64,000 bases of DNA from Pseudomonadota bacterium (GTDB taxonomy: Bacteria; Myxococcota_A; UBA796; GCA-2862545), in contig JAGSGY010000009.1 in the NCBI GenBank assembly GCA_023954855.1, positions 45,476 through 109,475 of the forward strand, in the 5' to 3' direction. Every line of letters begins with the position of its first letter. Position 1 is the first letter of the stretch. Position numbers and translations under genes: made by a program. Below the pieces are notes generated by a model, which was given only the letters and a program-made list of their open reading frames with translations, was not told where the DNA came from and did no database searches. Shown piece after piece: positions 18,987-26,761 of this stretch.

Positions 18987-20137
18987 TGCGCCCCGTACTG
19001 CTGCTCGCCCTGCTCTCGGGATGCACCTGGATCAGTGACCGCCAAGCCGAGGCCTTCTACGATCGGGATGGCGACGGCGTCCCATGGCCTGAAGACTGCG
19101 ACGACAACGACCCCACCATCCACGCCTGCGACTCTGGCGACACGGGTGAAGCCGACGCAGACACCGATGCCGACACCGATGCCGATGCAGACACCGATGC
19201 GGATGCAGACACCGACGCGGATGCAGACACCGACGCGGATGCAGACACCGATGCTGACGCGGACACCGATGCCGATGCAGACACCGATGCCGATGCAGAC
19301 ACCGACGCCGATGCGGACACCGACGCCGATGCGGACACCGACGCCGATGCAGACACCGATGCCGATGCAGACACCGATGCCGATGCAGACACCGATGCCG
19401 ATGCAGACACCGACGCCGATGCGGACACCGACGCCGATGCGGACACCGACGCCGATGCAGACACCGACGCCGATGCGGACACCGACGCCGACGCAGACAC
19501 CGATGCTGACGCAGACACCGACGCCGATGCAGACACCGACGCCGATGCAGACACCGACGCCGATGCGGACACCGACACCGACACCGATCCGGTCCCCCGC
19601 GGCACCCTGCTCTATCTAAACGAGGTGCTGATCAGTCCCGCTGCCCTCGACGCAAACTGCGATGGCGTGGCCAACGACGGCGACCAGTTCGTCGAGCTCT
19701 ACAACGGCGACTCGTTGGACTTGGAGTTGTCGGAGTTCACCCTCGACACGACAAACGGCCAGTTCACTCTACCGAGCGGTACCCTGGCACCTGGGGCCAT
19801 GGCCGTCGTCTTCAGCAGCGGAACCACCGTCAACTGGACGCAGACGTCCCCGCCACCTCAAGACTGGTGCGGACAGCGACCGGCCGACACGCACGTCGTT
19901 CTCATCAGCGGCCTTCTCGACCTCGAGAACACGGTCACGCTCAACGTGATCGACAACACCCTCGCGACAACCATCGACACAGTCACGTGGCCCACTACGG
20001 GACAGCCGCGACCCGCGAATGGCCAGTCGTGGAACCGAGACCCCGACCTCAGCTTCGGCTCCACCTGGGGCAAGCACCCGTCGATCTCAGGGGCCACCTC
20101 GGACGCCTCTCCGGGCACCGATGTCACCGGTTCCTGA
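18986..20137 (+). CDS. Lipoprotein with MopE-type motif, giant DADADT repeat and lamin-tail-like domain
   Basis: A 383-residue lipoprotein: lipobox L-S-G-C (Cys13); a MopE/thrombospondin-3-like Asp-rich motif [19 protein letters not shown] (about 25-43), typical of putative Ca/Cu sites in myxobacterial surface proteins; a D-A-D-A-D-T repeat of about 22-23 copies (about 56-201); then a beta domain beginning [10 protein letters not shown] and F-V-E-L-Y-N, the pattern of lamin-tail (LTD) domains on secreted proteins. The polyanionic repeat would be an extended, metal-binding spacer that lifts the LTD away from the outer membrane. Overlaps the upstream gene by one base. Confidence 0.8.
   Translation: MRPVLLLALLSGCTWISDRQAEAFYDRDGDGVPWPEDCDDNDPTIHACDSGDTGEADADTDADTDADADTDADADTDADADTDADADTDADADTDADADTDADADTDADADTDADADTDADADTDADADTDADADTDADADTDADADTDADADTDADADTDADADTDADADTDADADTDADADTDADADTDADADTDTDTDPVPRGTLLYLNEVLISPAALDANCDGVANDGDQFVELYNGDSLDLELSEFTLDTTNGQFTLPSGTLAPGAMAVVFSSGTTVNWTQTSPPPQDWCGQRPADTHVVLISGLLDLENTVTLNVIDNTLATTIDTVTWPTTGQPRPANGQSWNRDPDLSFGSTWGKHPSISGATSDASPGTDVTGS
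19151..19588 (+). repeat. 18-bp tandem repeat encoding Asp-Ala-Asp-Ala-Asp-Thr
   Basis: About 23 tandem 18-bp units of the form GAYGCNGAYGCNGACACC, all in frame, inside the lipoprotein gene. Variants differ mainly at third positions (GAT/GAC, GCC/GCG/GCA) and appear in blocks, as expected from repeated unequal exchange with selection on the peptide. Both strands are free of stops here, which creates a spurious Ser/Val/Ala-rich antisense reading frame. Confidence 0.92.
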
Positions 20138-20191
20138 GTCGCGTCCATGCCCCCATTTCCGCCAAAGATGCCCGGCCGTGCCGCGTTTGCG

Positions 20192-20211
20192 CCGCGTCGC
20201 GAAAGACGCGG
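20192..20211 (+). terminator. GC-rich hairpin after the DADADT lipoprotein
   Basis: CCGCGTC-GCGAAA-GACGCGG, a perfect 7-bp stem with a 6-nt loop, 55 nt after the lipoprotein stop. No T-run follows, so termination is uncertain; it could instead stabilise the mRNA end. Confidence 0.35.
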
Positions 20212-20220
20212 AAGCCCTGG

Positions 20221-20241
20221 CCATGCGCATTCGTCGCATGG
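20221..20241 (+). promoter_or_regulatory. Inverted repeat upstream of the module copy 3
   Basis: CCATGCG-N7-CGCATGG, perfect 7-bp arms, centred about 49 nt before the ATG at 20280 and just upstream of the -10-like TAGACT. Position suits an operator; no known regulator site recognised. Confidence 0.3.
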
Positions 20242-20267
20242 ATGCCTTTGATTTCCTCAGACTGCGG

Positions 20268-20273
20268 TAGACT
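20268..20273 (+). promoter_or_regulatory. -10-like box TAGACT, 6 nt before start (possible leaderless mRNA)
   Basis: TAGACT ends 6 nt before the ATG at 20280 with no Shine-Dalgarno between, the same spacing as TACGAT before the paralogous gene at 18378. Confidence 0.4.
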
Positions 20274-20279
20274 CGCCAC

Positions 20280-21005
20280 ATGCGCAACACCCTCATCGCT
20301 TTTGCTGTCGCCGGTGGTCTCGGATTCGCCGCACCAGCCCTTGCCGACCCCGCTGAGCCAGAAGCTGGCGCAGCAGAGGCTCCTGCCGCTCCCGAGGTCG
20401 AAAAGGCCGAGGGTGAGGCCGAGCCCGAGGCTGTACCTGAGGCTGCCGAGGAAGGGTCGCCCGAGTCCACGGAAGCCCCCGAGGTGACCAAGTCCGAGGA
20501 GGCCGCCGCGGAGCCGGAGGAAGCCGCCAGCGACGACGGCGCGCCAGCGGTGGACAAGCCAGAGGGCGAGGCCACGGAAGAAGGCTCCGAAGAGGCCCCG
20601 GTCGAAGAAGCCCCGGCCGAAGAAGCCCCGGCTGAAGAAGAGCCGGCCCCCGAGGTCTCGAAGCCCGAGCCCGAGCCCGTCGAGGTGCCGACCATCACGG
20701 ACCCCTCCGCAGTGATCGCCGGGCGCTCAACCACGTCTCCGAATGCCCATGGCACCGGCGGAGAGGCCCTCGCCCGCCCGAACAAGCCACTGCTCGGAGC
20801 CGCGGCCGGACTGGCCGTAGCCGGCGCCATCACCTACGGGGTGGCCCTCAGCGCGCGAAGCGATCTCTTCAACTCGACGGACCGCCCGTACGAGGACTAC
20901 GACAAGTTGAAGTCGAGAGCGAATACATTCAGCGTGATCGGCGCAGGACTAGGGGCCGCGGCCCTGGGCACCGGCATTGGCGCCTTCATCGTCGGGGACT
21001 TCTAA
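20280..21005 (+). CDS. Acidic exported protein with C-terminal two-helix module (copy 3)
   Basis: A 241-residue paralogue of the protein at 18378. Signal peptide to A-L-A (about 22), long Glu/Ala/Pro region with repeated P-A-E-E-A units to about 150, then P-N-K-P-L-L-x-A-A-A-G, a helix, a loop with P-Y-E-D-Y-D-K-L-K-S-R-A-N-T, and a second helix ending F-I-V-G-D-F. The C-terminal match to copy 2 is strong (N-T, Y, G-x-G-x-x-A-F spacing preserved), the acidic arm is not. It overlaps the next small lipoprotein gene by one base in TAATG, exactly as copy 2 does. Confidence 0.73.
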   Translation: MRNTLIAFAVAGGLGFAAPALADPAEPEAGAAEAPAAPEVEKAEGEAEPEAVPEAAEEGSPESTEAPEVTKSEEAAAEPEEAASDDGAPAVDKPEGEATEEGSEEAPVEEAPAEEAPAEEEPAPEVSKPEPEPVEVPTITDPSAVIAGRSTTSPNAHGTGGEALARPNKPLLGAAAGLAVAGAITYGVALSARSDLFNSTDRPYEDYDKLKSRANTFSVIGAGLGAAALGTGIGAFIVGDF

Positions 21006-21253
21006 TGCGACGCCTTCTCCTGCTGACCTTGCTCTCCGGCTGTGCCTGGGTGGGCCCCGGCGCCGAAGAGGACTTCTACGATCGCGACGGCGACGGTGTC
21101 CCGTGGCCTGAAGACTGCGACGACAACGACTTCAGCGTTCAGTACTGCGACTCCGCCGACACTGGCCCGGTCTACGACGGCGCCCGGCGCCGCCACACCG
21201 ATGCGGGCTGGCGAACCGTTCCGGTCGATCCAGTCCTGCCAAACCGCAACTAG
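21005..21253 (+). CDS. Short lipoprotein, probable shrunken paralogue of the DADADT lipoprotein
   Basis: An 82-residue lipoprotein: lipobox L-S-G-C (Cys13) and [21 protein letters not shown], almost identical to the start of the 18986 protein at both protein and DNA level. After C-D-S-A-D-T-G the homology stops: the Asp/Ala/Thr repeat and the lamin-tail-like domain are missing, replaced by about 30 residues of no recognisable character. It looks like a tandem duplicate that lost its 3' part, possibly by recombination in the repeat. Still translated in principle, since signal, lipobox and coupling to the upstream gene are intact. Confidence 0.65.
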   Translation: MRRLLLLTLLSGCAWVGPGAEEDFYDRDGDGVPWPEDCDDNDFSVQYCDSADTGPVYDGARRRHTDAGWRTVPVDPVLPNRN

Positions 21254-21256
21254 ACC

Positions 21257-21282
21257 ACCCGCGGTCTGGCCGGACCACGGGT
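21257..21282. terminator. Hairpin between convergent genes (possible bidirectional terminator)
   Basis: ACCCGCGGTC-TGGCCG-GACCACGGGT: a 10-bp stem with one mismatch and a 6-nt loop, lying between the stop at 21253 and the clpA stop at 21319. T-runs are weak on both sides, so efficiency is uncertain. Confidence 0.4.
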
Positions 21283-21318
21283 AGAACAAGCTCGAGAGCC
21301 TACCGCGCCGAATCGCCT

Positions 21319-23604
21319 CTAGGCGTCGGCGGGCGCAGGCTCTTCTTCTTCGGTCGCTTCCGAGTCGGTCAGCGTGCGCCTTCCGAGCGAGCGGATCACG
21401 ACCTCGCCCTCGACCAGGTCGATCTCGGCGCGCCCGCCCTCTTTCAGCGAGCCGAACAAGATCTCTTCCGCGAGGTTGCGCTTGACGTGCTCCTGGATGA
21501 CGCGGCTCATCTCACGCGCACCAAACTCTTCCGAGAAGCCCTTCTCGGCGAAGAAGGCACGGGCTCGATCCGTCGCGACGAGCGTGATCTCACGCTCCTC
21601 GAGCTGCTGCTCGAGCTCGACGAGGAACTTGTCCACGATGTTCATGATCACGCCTTCGGGCAGGCCGTTGAAGCCAACGACGGCGTCGAGTCGGTTGCGG
21701 AACTCGGGCGGGAACATCCGCTTGATCGCGGCGTCAGCCTTGCCGCGGTTGATGCCTCCGCCGAAGCCGACACTGCGCGTGGAGCTCTCGCGAGCACCGG
21801 CGTTCGTGGTCATGATCAGGATGACGTTCCGGAAGTCGGAGCGCCGACCGTGGGTGTCGGTCAGCTCGGCCGAGTCCATCACCTGAAGCAGGATGTTGAA
21901 GATGCTGGGATGCGCCTTCTCGATTTCGTCCATCACCAGCACGCAGTGCGGCGTCTTGTGGATCGCGTCGGTGAGCTGCCCGCCCTGGTCGTGACCCACG
22001 TACCCGGGAGGCGCACCGATCAATCGGCTGACCGTGTGCTGCTCCATGTACTCGGACATGTCGAACTTGATGAACTCGAGGCCGAGGGTGTGCGCGAGCT
22101 GCTTGGCGAGTTCGGTCTTTCCGACGCCTGTCGGACCTGCGAACAGGAAGGACCCGACCGGCTTGTGCTGATGGCCGATACCCGCACGCGCAACCTTGAT
22201 GTTGGTCGAGATCGTCTCGATGGCCGCGTCCTGGCCGAAGATGACCCGCTTCAGGTCCTCTTCGAGGTTCGCGAGCTTGCCCTCGTCTTCGGTCGACACC
22301 CGGCGCGGGGGAATGCGAGCGATCGTCGCGACCGTCTCTTCGATCTGATCGACGTCCACCGAAGTCTCGTCAGCCAGCTTGGCTCGCGATCCAGACTCGT
22401 CCATGACGTCGATAGCCTTGTCGGGCAGTCGCTTGCCCATCACATGGCGCGAGGACAGCTTGACGGCCGCCTCGAGGGCTTCGGGGGTGTAGACCACACC
22501 GTGGTGCTTCTCGTAGCGAGGCTGCAGACCTCGCAGGATGAGCAGGGCCTCGTCTTCGGTGGGCTCGACGACTTCGATCATCTCGAAGCGACGGGCAAGG
22601 GCCTTGTCCTTCGTGAAGGCGCGGCGGAACTCATCGTGGGTAGTCGAGCCAATACAGCGCAACGAGCCGTCGGAGAGCGCCGGCTTGAGCAAGTTCGAGG
22701 CGTCCATCGAGCCGCCTGAAGTCGACCCCGCGCCGACGAGCGTGTGGATCTCGTCGATGAAGAGGATCGCTTGGTCGTTGTCGACAACCGCGGCGAGCAC
22801 CGCCTTGAGCCGCTCTTCGAAGTCTCCACGGAAGCGGGTTCCAGCGAGAAGAGCACCCATGTCGAGGGAGTAGATGTGCACGCCTTCGAGGCTCTTGTGC
22901 ACGTTGTTCTCGTAGATCATCCGGGCCAAGCCCTCGACGATCGCGGTCTTGCCCACACCCGCGTCTCCGACGAAGACCGGGTTGTTCTTGCGTCGACGCC
23001 CGAGCACCTGAAGGGCGCGATGCACCTCGGTTTCGCGACCGATCAACGGGTCGATCTTACCGGCCTTCGCCTTCTCGAACAGGTCGATCGTGTACGCATC
23101 GAGGGCATCCTCGGCCACCGGCTGCTCGGCGTCGGGTCCCGTGCCGACGGGCACGCCAAGCTGGCGCTGCTTTCCGTCCTTTCGGACGCCGTGGCTAATG
23201 AACGAGACCACGTCCAAGCGGGTGATCCCCTGCTCCTCGAGCAAGAACACGGCGTGGGACTCGGGCTCCGCAAACATCGCGACGAGCAGGTTTCCGCCCT
23301 GGACCTCTTCTTTTCCGGAGGACTGCACGTGCATGATTGCGCGCTGCAGGACCCGGCGAAATCCGAGTGTCTGGGTGGGCTCGTAGCTACCTTCGGGGTC
23401 GATGGACTCGAACTCCGCGATGAAGGCGCGAAGCGATGCCTCGAGCGTCTGGAGGTTGCCCCCACAAGCCTCGAGAACCGCGGCGGCGTCGGGGTCATGG
23501 AGCAGGCCGAGCAGAAGATGCTCGAGCGTCAGGAACTCGTGGCGCTCCTCGGTCGCGCTCTGCAGCGCGAAGCCAAGGGCGATTCGAAGCGATTCGGACA
23601 GCAT
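21319..23604 (-). CDS. clpA: ATP-dependent Clp protease ATP-binding subunit ClpA
   Basis: A 761-residue AAA+ unfoldase that feeds ClpP. N-domain (1-145) with [14 protein letters not shown]1 Walker A G-D-A-G-V-G-K-T (213-220) and Walker [12 protein letters not shown]2 Walker A G-P-T-G-V-G-K-T (about 490) and V-M-D-E-I-E-K-A-H. No ClpB-type long middle coiled coil, which with the adjacent clpS marks ClpA rather than ClpB/ClpC. Start overlaps the clpS stop by one base (TAATG). A Glu-rich C-terminal tail of about 15 residues is extra. clpP is not in the window. Confidence 0.95.
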   Translation of the reverse strand: MLSESLRIALGFALQSATEERHEFLTLEHLLLGLLHDPDAAAVLEACGGNLQTLEASLRAFIAEFESIDPEGSYEPTQTLGFRRVLQRAIMHVQSSGKEEVQGGNLLVAMFAEPESHAVFLLEEQGITRLDVVSFISHGVRKDGKQRQLGVPVGTGPDAEQPVAEDALDAYTIDLFEKAKAGKIDPLIGRETEVHRALQVLGRRRKNNPVFVGDAGVGKTAIVEGLARMIYENNVHKSLEGVHIYSLDMGALLAGTRFRGDFEERLKAVLAAVVDNDQAILFIDEIHTLVGAGSTSGGSMDASNLLKPALSDGSLRCIGSTTHDEFRRAFTKDKALARRFEMIEVVEPTEDEALLILRGLQPRYEKHHGVVYTPEALEAAVKLSSRHVMGKRLPDKAIDVMDESGSRAKLADETSVDVDQIEETVATIARIPPRRVSTEDEGKLANLEEDLKRVIFGQDAAIETISTNIKVARAGIGHQHKPVGSFLFAGPTGVGKTELAKQLAHTLGLEFIKFDMSEYMEQHTVSRLIGAPPGYVGHDQGGQLTDAIHKTPHCVLVMDEIEKAHPSIFNILLQVMDSAELTDTHGRRSDFRNVILIMTTNAGARESSTRSVGFGGGINRGKADAAIKRMFPPEFRNRLDAVVGFNGLPEGVIMNIVDKFLVELEQQLEEREITLVATDRARAFFAEKGFSEEFGAREMSRVIQEHVKRNLAEEILFGSLKEGGRAEIDLVEGEVVIRSLGRRTLTDSEATEEEEPAPADA

Positions 23605-23912
23605 TACTCAGGCTCCATGGTGCACTGAAGGGGATGACCGGCGTCACGGGCGAGCGAGAGAACTTGCTCAACCCGAGTCTCCGCGATGTCGCGGGTATAG
23701 ACCCCTGCCACCCCGATTCCCGATTTATGGATGTGAAGCATGATCCGGGACGCCGATGCAGGGCTCTGGTGAAACACCACCTGCAGCACGTAGACGACAA
23801 ACTCCATGCTGGTGTAGTCGTCGTTGTGGATCAGGACCTTGTACTTCCGCGGCTTCTTTAGCCGCGTACGTTCTTGGACCTCACCTTCGGAGTCGCGCTT
23901 GCGACCTGGCAT
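23604..23912 (-). CDS. clpS: Clp adaptor protein ClpS
   Basis: A 102-residue N-degron adaptor that delivers substrates with bulky N-terminal residues to ClpA. Core motif Y-K-V-L-I-H-N-D-D-Y-T-S-M-E-F-V-V (Asn/Asp of the substrate pocket) and the later G-x-A-x-V-Y-T-x-D-I-A-E-T are diagnostic. ATG 23912 is chosen since GGAG lies 5 nt upstream; an in-frame start 30 nt further has none. It overlaps clpA by one base, so adaptor and unfoldase are co-translated. Confidence 0.95.
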   Translation of the reverse strand: MPGRKRDSEGEVQERTRLKKPRKYKVLIHNDDYTSMEFVVYVLQVVFHQSPASASRIMLHIHKSGIGVAGVYTRDIAETRVEQVLSLARDAGHPLQCTMEPE

Positions 23913-24004
23913 CGTTCTCCTCTTCGGGACGGGCACTTGCAACCGTCGACACCGACAGCCTACCCGTCCATTGCACCGAGGTCACCTGTGACAGATGGTG
24001 ACGC

Positions 24005-25180
24005 TCATGGCCGCAGGGTCAGGTCCGCGGTGACCGATGCGTGGTCGCTGCAAGAGACGTCGCTCGTACGCGACTCACGGACTGCAAAGTCCTCGGATGC
24101 GTAGATGTAGTCAATGCGAAGGGGCACCCGTCCGGCAAAGCGAACCGTGGGGCCAAGGCCCTGCCCCCCCCGCTCCCAGGCATCGGTCATGTTGTCGCGC
24201 AGCGCGGCGTGAAGTTGCGCATCGCGCGTACTGTTGAAGTCACCGACGATGAGCGTGGCATCGCGCAGCGCATCGACCCTCTCGAGAACCGCCTTGGCCT
24301 GGCCGGCTTGGCCCCGGGTGACTTCCTCGCTCGCCTGAAACAGGTCAAACAAGCCACGAGCGCGGCCTCTACGAAGACCATCGACGCTGTCACGAACCCA
24401 CTTCGGCTGAAAGCGGTACGGATGAAGGTGCACGCCGAGCAAGTTGACGACGCGGCCGTTCCTCTCGACCTCCGCGAACGAATAGAACCAGGCCTCGTCA
24501 TCCACGAAGCGCTGCATCCAACCACGTCTGAACTGCCACTCGGAGTTGGTGCGCACGCACGTCGCGATGCCGCCAGCCGTCCGGCTTCCGCTGCCCGTGT
24601 AGTCTCCGTGAACGCAATGAAGTCCGAGCTCGGTGGAGAGCTTCTCGACGTCCTCGGCCGAGACCTCAAGAAGCGCGACCAGATCCGGCGATTCTTCGGC
24701 GATCGCCTGGGCCACACAGACCGCCGGGTCGAGCTCGGAGGGCCCGCCCCAGAGCCGTCGCACATTCCAGGTCATCACGCGTAGATCATCGCCGTCGACC
24801 ACCTCGCCGCGGGACGCCCAGGACGGCCCCCACAAGGCGGCACCCAGGAGCACCACCACGGTCAGCAAGATGGGAGGCAGGCGCCGATCCGGCACGATCG
24901 CCCAGACCGAGAACGCCCACACGGCCGCCGCCAGCGTCAGGTACGGCAGGAAGGTAACGAGTACCGTCAGGTAGGCCGGCGGCGCCCGAAGCTGCCGCCC
25001 AGCGATCGCCACGCCGACCAAGCCGAGCACCACCGCCAACGATGCGATGTCGAGAGCACCACCCCAGCGACCGCCCGTCCTCGGAATGGGAGACACCGCC
25101 ACGCGGTCACTCGGATCGCGCTGTTCCGGAAGCGGCTCGGGGGGTGGCGGTGGGAGCTCGAAGGGCTCGTCGGGGCTCAT
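24005..25180 (-). CDS. Membrane-anchored endonuclease/exonuclease/phosphatase-fold protein
   Basis: A 391-residue protein: Pro-rich cytoplasmic start, three hydrophobic helices (about 43-60, 70-95, 103-120), then an extracytoplasmic EEP domain. Motifs seen: M-T-W-N-V-R-R, D-L-V-A-L-L-E-V (metal Glu), L-L-G-V-H-L-H, L-I-V-G-D-F-N-S-T (catalytic Asp/Asn), R-I-D-Y-I-Y-A and S-D-H-A-S-V (catalytic His). This matches the YafD/sphingomyelinase-like group of membrane EEP proteins; substrate (nucleic acid or phospholipid) cannot be told. It lies 45 bp downstream of the Cys-cluster gene on the same strand. Confidence 0.83.
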   Translation of the reverse strand: MSPDEPFELPPPPPEPLPEQRDPSDRVAVSPIPRTGGRWGGALDIASLAVVLGLVGVAIAGRQLRAPPAYLTVLVTFLPYLTLAAAVWAFSVWAIVPDRRLPPILLTVVVLLGAALWGPSWASRGEVVDGDDLRVMTWNVRRLWGGPSELDPAVCVAQAIAEESPDLVALLEVSAEDVEKLSTELGLHCVHGDYTGSGSRTAGGIATCVRTNSEWQFRRGWMQRFVDDEAWFYSFAEVERNGRVVNLLGVHLHPYRFQPKWVRDSVDGLRRGRARGLFDLFQASEEVTRGQAGQAKAVLERVDALRDATLIVGDFNSTRDAQLHAALRDNMTDAWERGGQGLGPTVRFAGRVPLRIDYIYASEDFAVRESRTSDVSCSDHASVTADLTLRP

Positions 25181-25225
25181 GCGAGAGAATGGTCCGGCTG
25201 CCCCGGAAGCGCAAGCGCCAGAGGC

Positions 25226-26218
25226 CTATTCAGGGTCGAGCGCCACCCACTTTCCATCGGGTGTCTGCAGTCGAAGACCGAGCTCGCTGTCTGCGCACAG
25301 GTGGGCGTGAGTCGGCGGAACCAGGGCTGCAATGCGAAAAAGCTCGGCGACATCGGCCTCATCGAGCTCCGACCCCTCAAGCGCCTCTCGCCAGGGTCGC
25401 TCCCCATCGAGCTTGGAGAGGAAGGTGAACAGCGACGCCGGGACCGAAGCCGAGTCATAGACGCTGTAGCCGTAGACGTGAATGCGGTCGCCCACCAGCC
25501 ACTGCGACATCGAGGCCGCAAGCACATCGGGCAGCTTGGTGTCGAGCTGGGACCACGCCGCGAGCATGTCGTCGCGGAGTTGCTCCACAGCGGCATCCAC
25601 AATCGCCTCGGCCGCGAGTCCATCGACCTGCTCAGCACACCACAGGTACCAGGCCGTCCAGGCGGTCGCCGAGGCGCCGTCCTCGGGGGGCGAGCCTTCT
25701 CGAATGGCCCACCGCGCGACGCGACCTTCAATCTCCCAAAGCGCGGCCTTGACCGTACGCCACAGCGCCGCTCCCCGCGGACCATCGTCGTGGGCGCAGA
25801 ACCATGTACGACACACCGCGCCCCGGTCCGCCCACACCGTGCAGCTCATCGAGTCCGACAGGAAGGGGCAGCGCACGAAATTCGCCTGCCCAAAAGCCCC
25901 GTTCTTACGCCCTTCTGCATAGACCTGCGCCCAACCATCGGGTGGGACGATGCCCGTAGCGGTGACGCCGTCCCCGCTCTCGATCCGCTCGAGCAGACGA
26001 CTTGCGCCCTCTCCTCCCTTGCGAAGCTGCCGCCCAACGAGGAAGTTTGCTAGCCGCGGATGGTAGGTGCAGCAGGCGACGCCAGGCGCGAAGGTACGCC
26101 GATTCGCGGGGTCATCATCGCTCGCGAACATGCGGCAATCTACGCATCCCGAACGGCCCTCTTCCGGCAGCGGCAACTCGACGAGCTCGGGCAATGCCCT
26201 GAGAAAGACCTCGGGCAA
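25226..26218 (-). CDS. Large YkgJ-like Cys-cluster protein, start uncertain
   Basis: About 330 residues. The N-terminal half has the distributed Cys pattern of the YkgJ family in its larger form: G-C-V-D-C-R-M-F, V-A-C-C-T-Y-H-P, F-V-R-C-P-F-L, S-C-T-V-W and V-C-R-T-W-F-C, plausibly ligating Zn or an Fe-S cluster; the C-terminal half is helical and acidic. No canonical start sits next to the ribosome-like GGTGGAGG; the TTG at 26218 is used here as the first standard codon, while ATT at 26242 lies 4 nt after GGAGG. Longer frames would run antisense into the divergent ppa gene and are not credible. Confidence 0.72.
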   Translation of the reverse strand: MPEVFLRALPELVELPLPEEGRSGCVDCRMFASDDDPANRRTFAPGVACCTYHPRLANFLVGRQLRKGGEGASRLLERIESGDGVTATGIVPPDGWAQVYAEGRKNGAFGQANFVRCPFLSDSMSCTVWADRGAVCRTWFCAHDDGPRGAALWRTVKAALWEIEGRVARWAIREGSPPEDGASATAWTAWYLWCAEQVDGLAAEAIVDAAVEQLRDDMLAAWSQLDTKLPDVLAASMSQWLVGDRIHVYGYSVYDSASVPASLFTFLSKLDGERPWREALEGSELDEADVAELFRIAALVPPTHAHLCADSELGLRLQTPDGKWVALDPE

Positions 26219-26257
26219 GTGGGCGATGGCAGAGTGAGTAATGACGCCTCCACCTGC

Positions 26258-26263
26258 AGTATA
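26258..26263 (-). promoter_or_regulatory. -10 box TATACT for the Cys-cluster gene
   Basis: TATACT on the minus strand (5 of 6 to consensus). A start point 6-7 nt downstream would give a very short leader containing GGAGG. No clear -35. It lies back-to-back with the ppa -10-like box, 24 bp apart. Confidence 0.4.
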
Positions 26264-26287
26264 CGGGCTCTCGACAGAAGGTTGGGC

Positions 26288-26293
26288 TACCGT
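26288..26293 (+). promoter_or_regulatory. -10-like box TACCGT, 6 nt before ppa start
   Basis: TACCGT ends 6 nt before the ATG at 26300; no Shine-Dalgarno is visible within 15 nt, consistent with a leaderless transcript. Confidence 0.35.
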
Positions 26294-26299
26294 GCGACG

Positions 26300-26761
26300 A
26301 TGAAGCCCAACGAGCCGCTCACCGTACGAATCGAGACTCCGCGCGGGGGATTCATCAAGCGTCGAGCGGATGGGCGCATCGACTACATCTCGCCGCTGCC
26401 CTCGCCGTTCAACTACGGCTGCGTGCCTGGAGTGCTCGCTGGTGACGGCGACCCGCTCGACGCGGTGGTCCTGGGATCGCGGAAGGCAGCCGGTCGGCAC
26501 GTCGAGACCCAGGCTTGGGCATGGATTGACTTCGAGGACGCGGGTCAGCCCGATCCAAAGGTCGTCTGCGGCTCGAGCGCACCCACACAGGCGGAGCGCG
26601 CGACCGTGGTCCGGTTCTTCCAGCTCTACGCAGTCCTCAAGGGGCTGCTGAATCGGGCGCGGGGGAAGCGGGGACCGACGGTGTCTCGGGGGTGGAAGGA
26701 GCTCTCTTCTTGGGAAACCGAAGCCGCTCAGGACGTACGCGGAAGCCGGACTGGGGCATAA
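26300..26761 (+). CDS. ppa: Inorganic pyrophosphatase-like protein
   Basis: A 153-residue family I-type pyrophosphatase candidate that would hydrolyse PPi to two phosphates. The core F-N-Y-G-C-V-P-G-V-L-A-G-D-G-D-P-L-D-A-V (about 37-56) carries the D-G-D-P-L-D metal site, and an N-terminal P-R-G-G-F-I-K supplies the usual Arg/Lys. It is shorter than E. coli Ppa (175), and the second Asp cluster is weak (F-E-D-A-G-Q-P-D-P-K), so it belongs to a diverged subgroup and activity is probable rather than certain. ATG 26300 is chosen by the conserved start and promoter spacing. The last 125 bp overlap the convergent GT-C gene. Confidence 0.8.
   Translation: MKPNEPLTVRIETPRGGFIKRRADGRIDYISPLPSPFNYGCVPGVLAGDGDPLDAVVLGSRKAAGRHVETQAWAWIDFEDAGQPDPKVVCGSSAPTQAERATVVRFFQLYAVLKGLLNRARGKRGPTVSRGWKELSSWETEAAQDVRGSRTGA

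Noticed and set aside
19151..19588. CRISPR-like periodic repeats
   Set aside because: The 18-bp units are contiguous, without spacers, and in frame within a lipoprotein gene; no cas genes nearby.
19057..19605. Antisense Ser/Val/Ala repeat protein
   Set aside because: Purely the reverse complement of the Asp/Ala/Thr repeat, which has no stops in any register; no start signal.
21487..22719. A 410-codon plus-strand frame opposite clpA
   Set aside because: Antisense to the AAA+ core of clpA, with no independent support.
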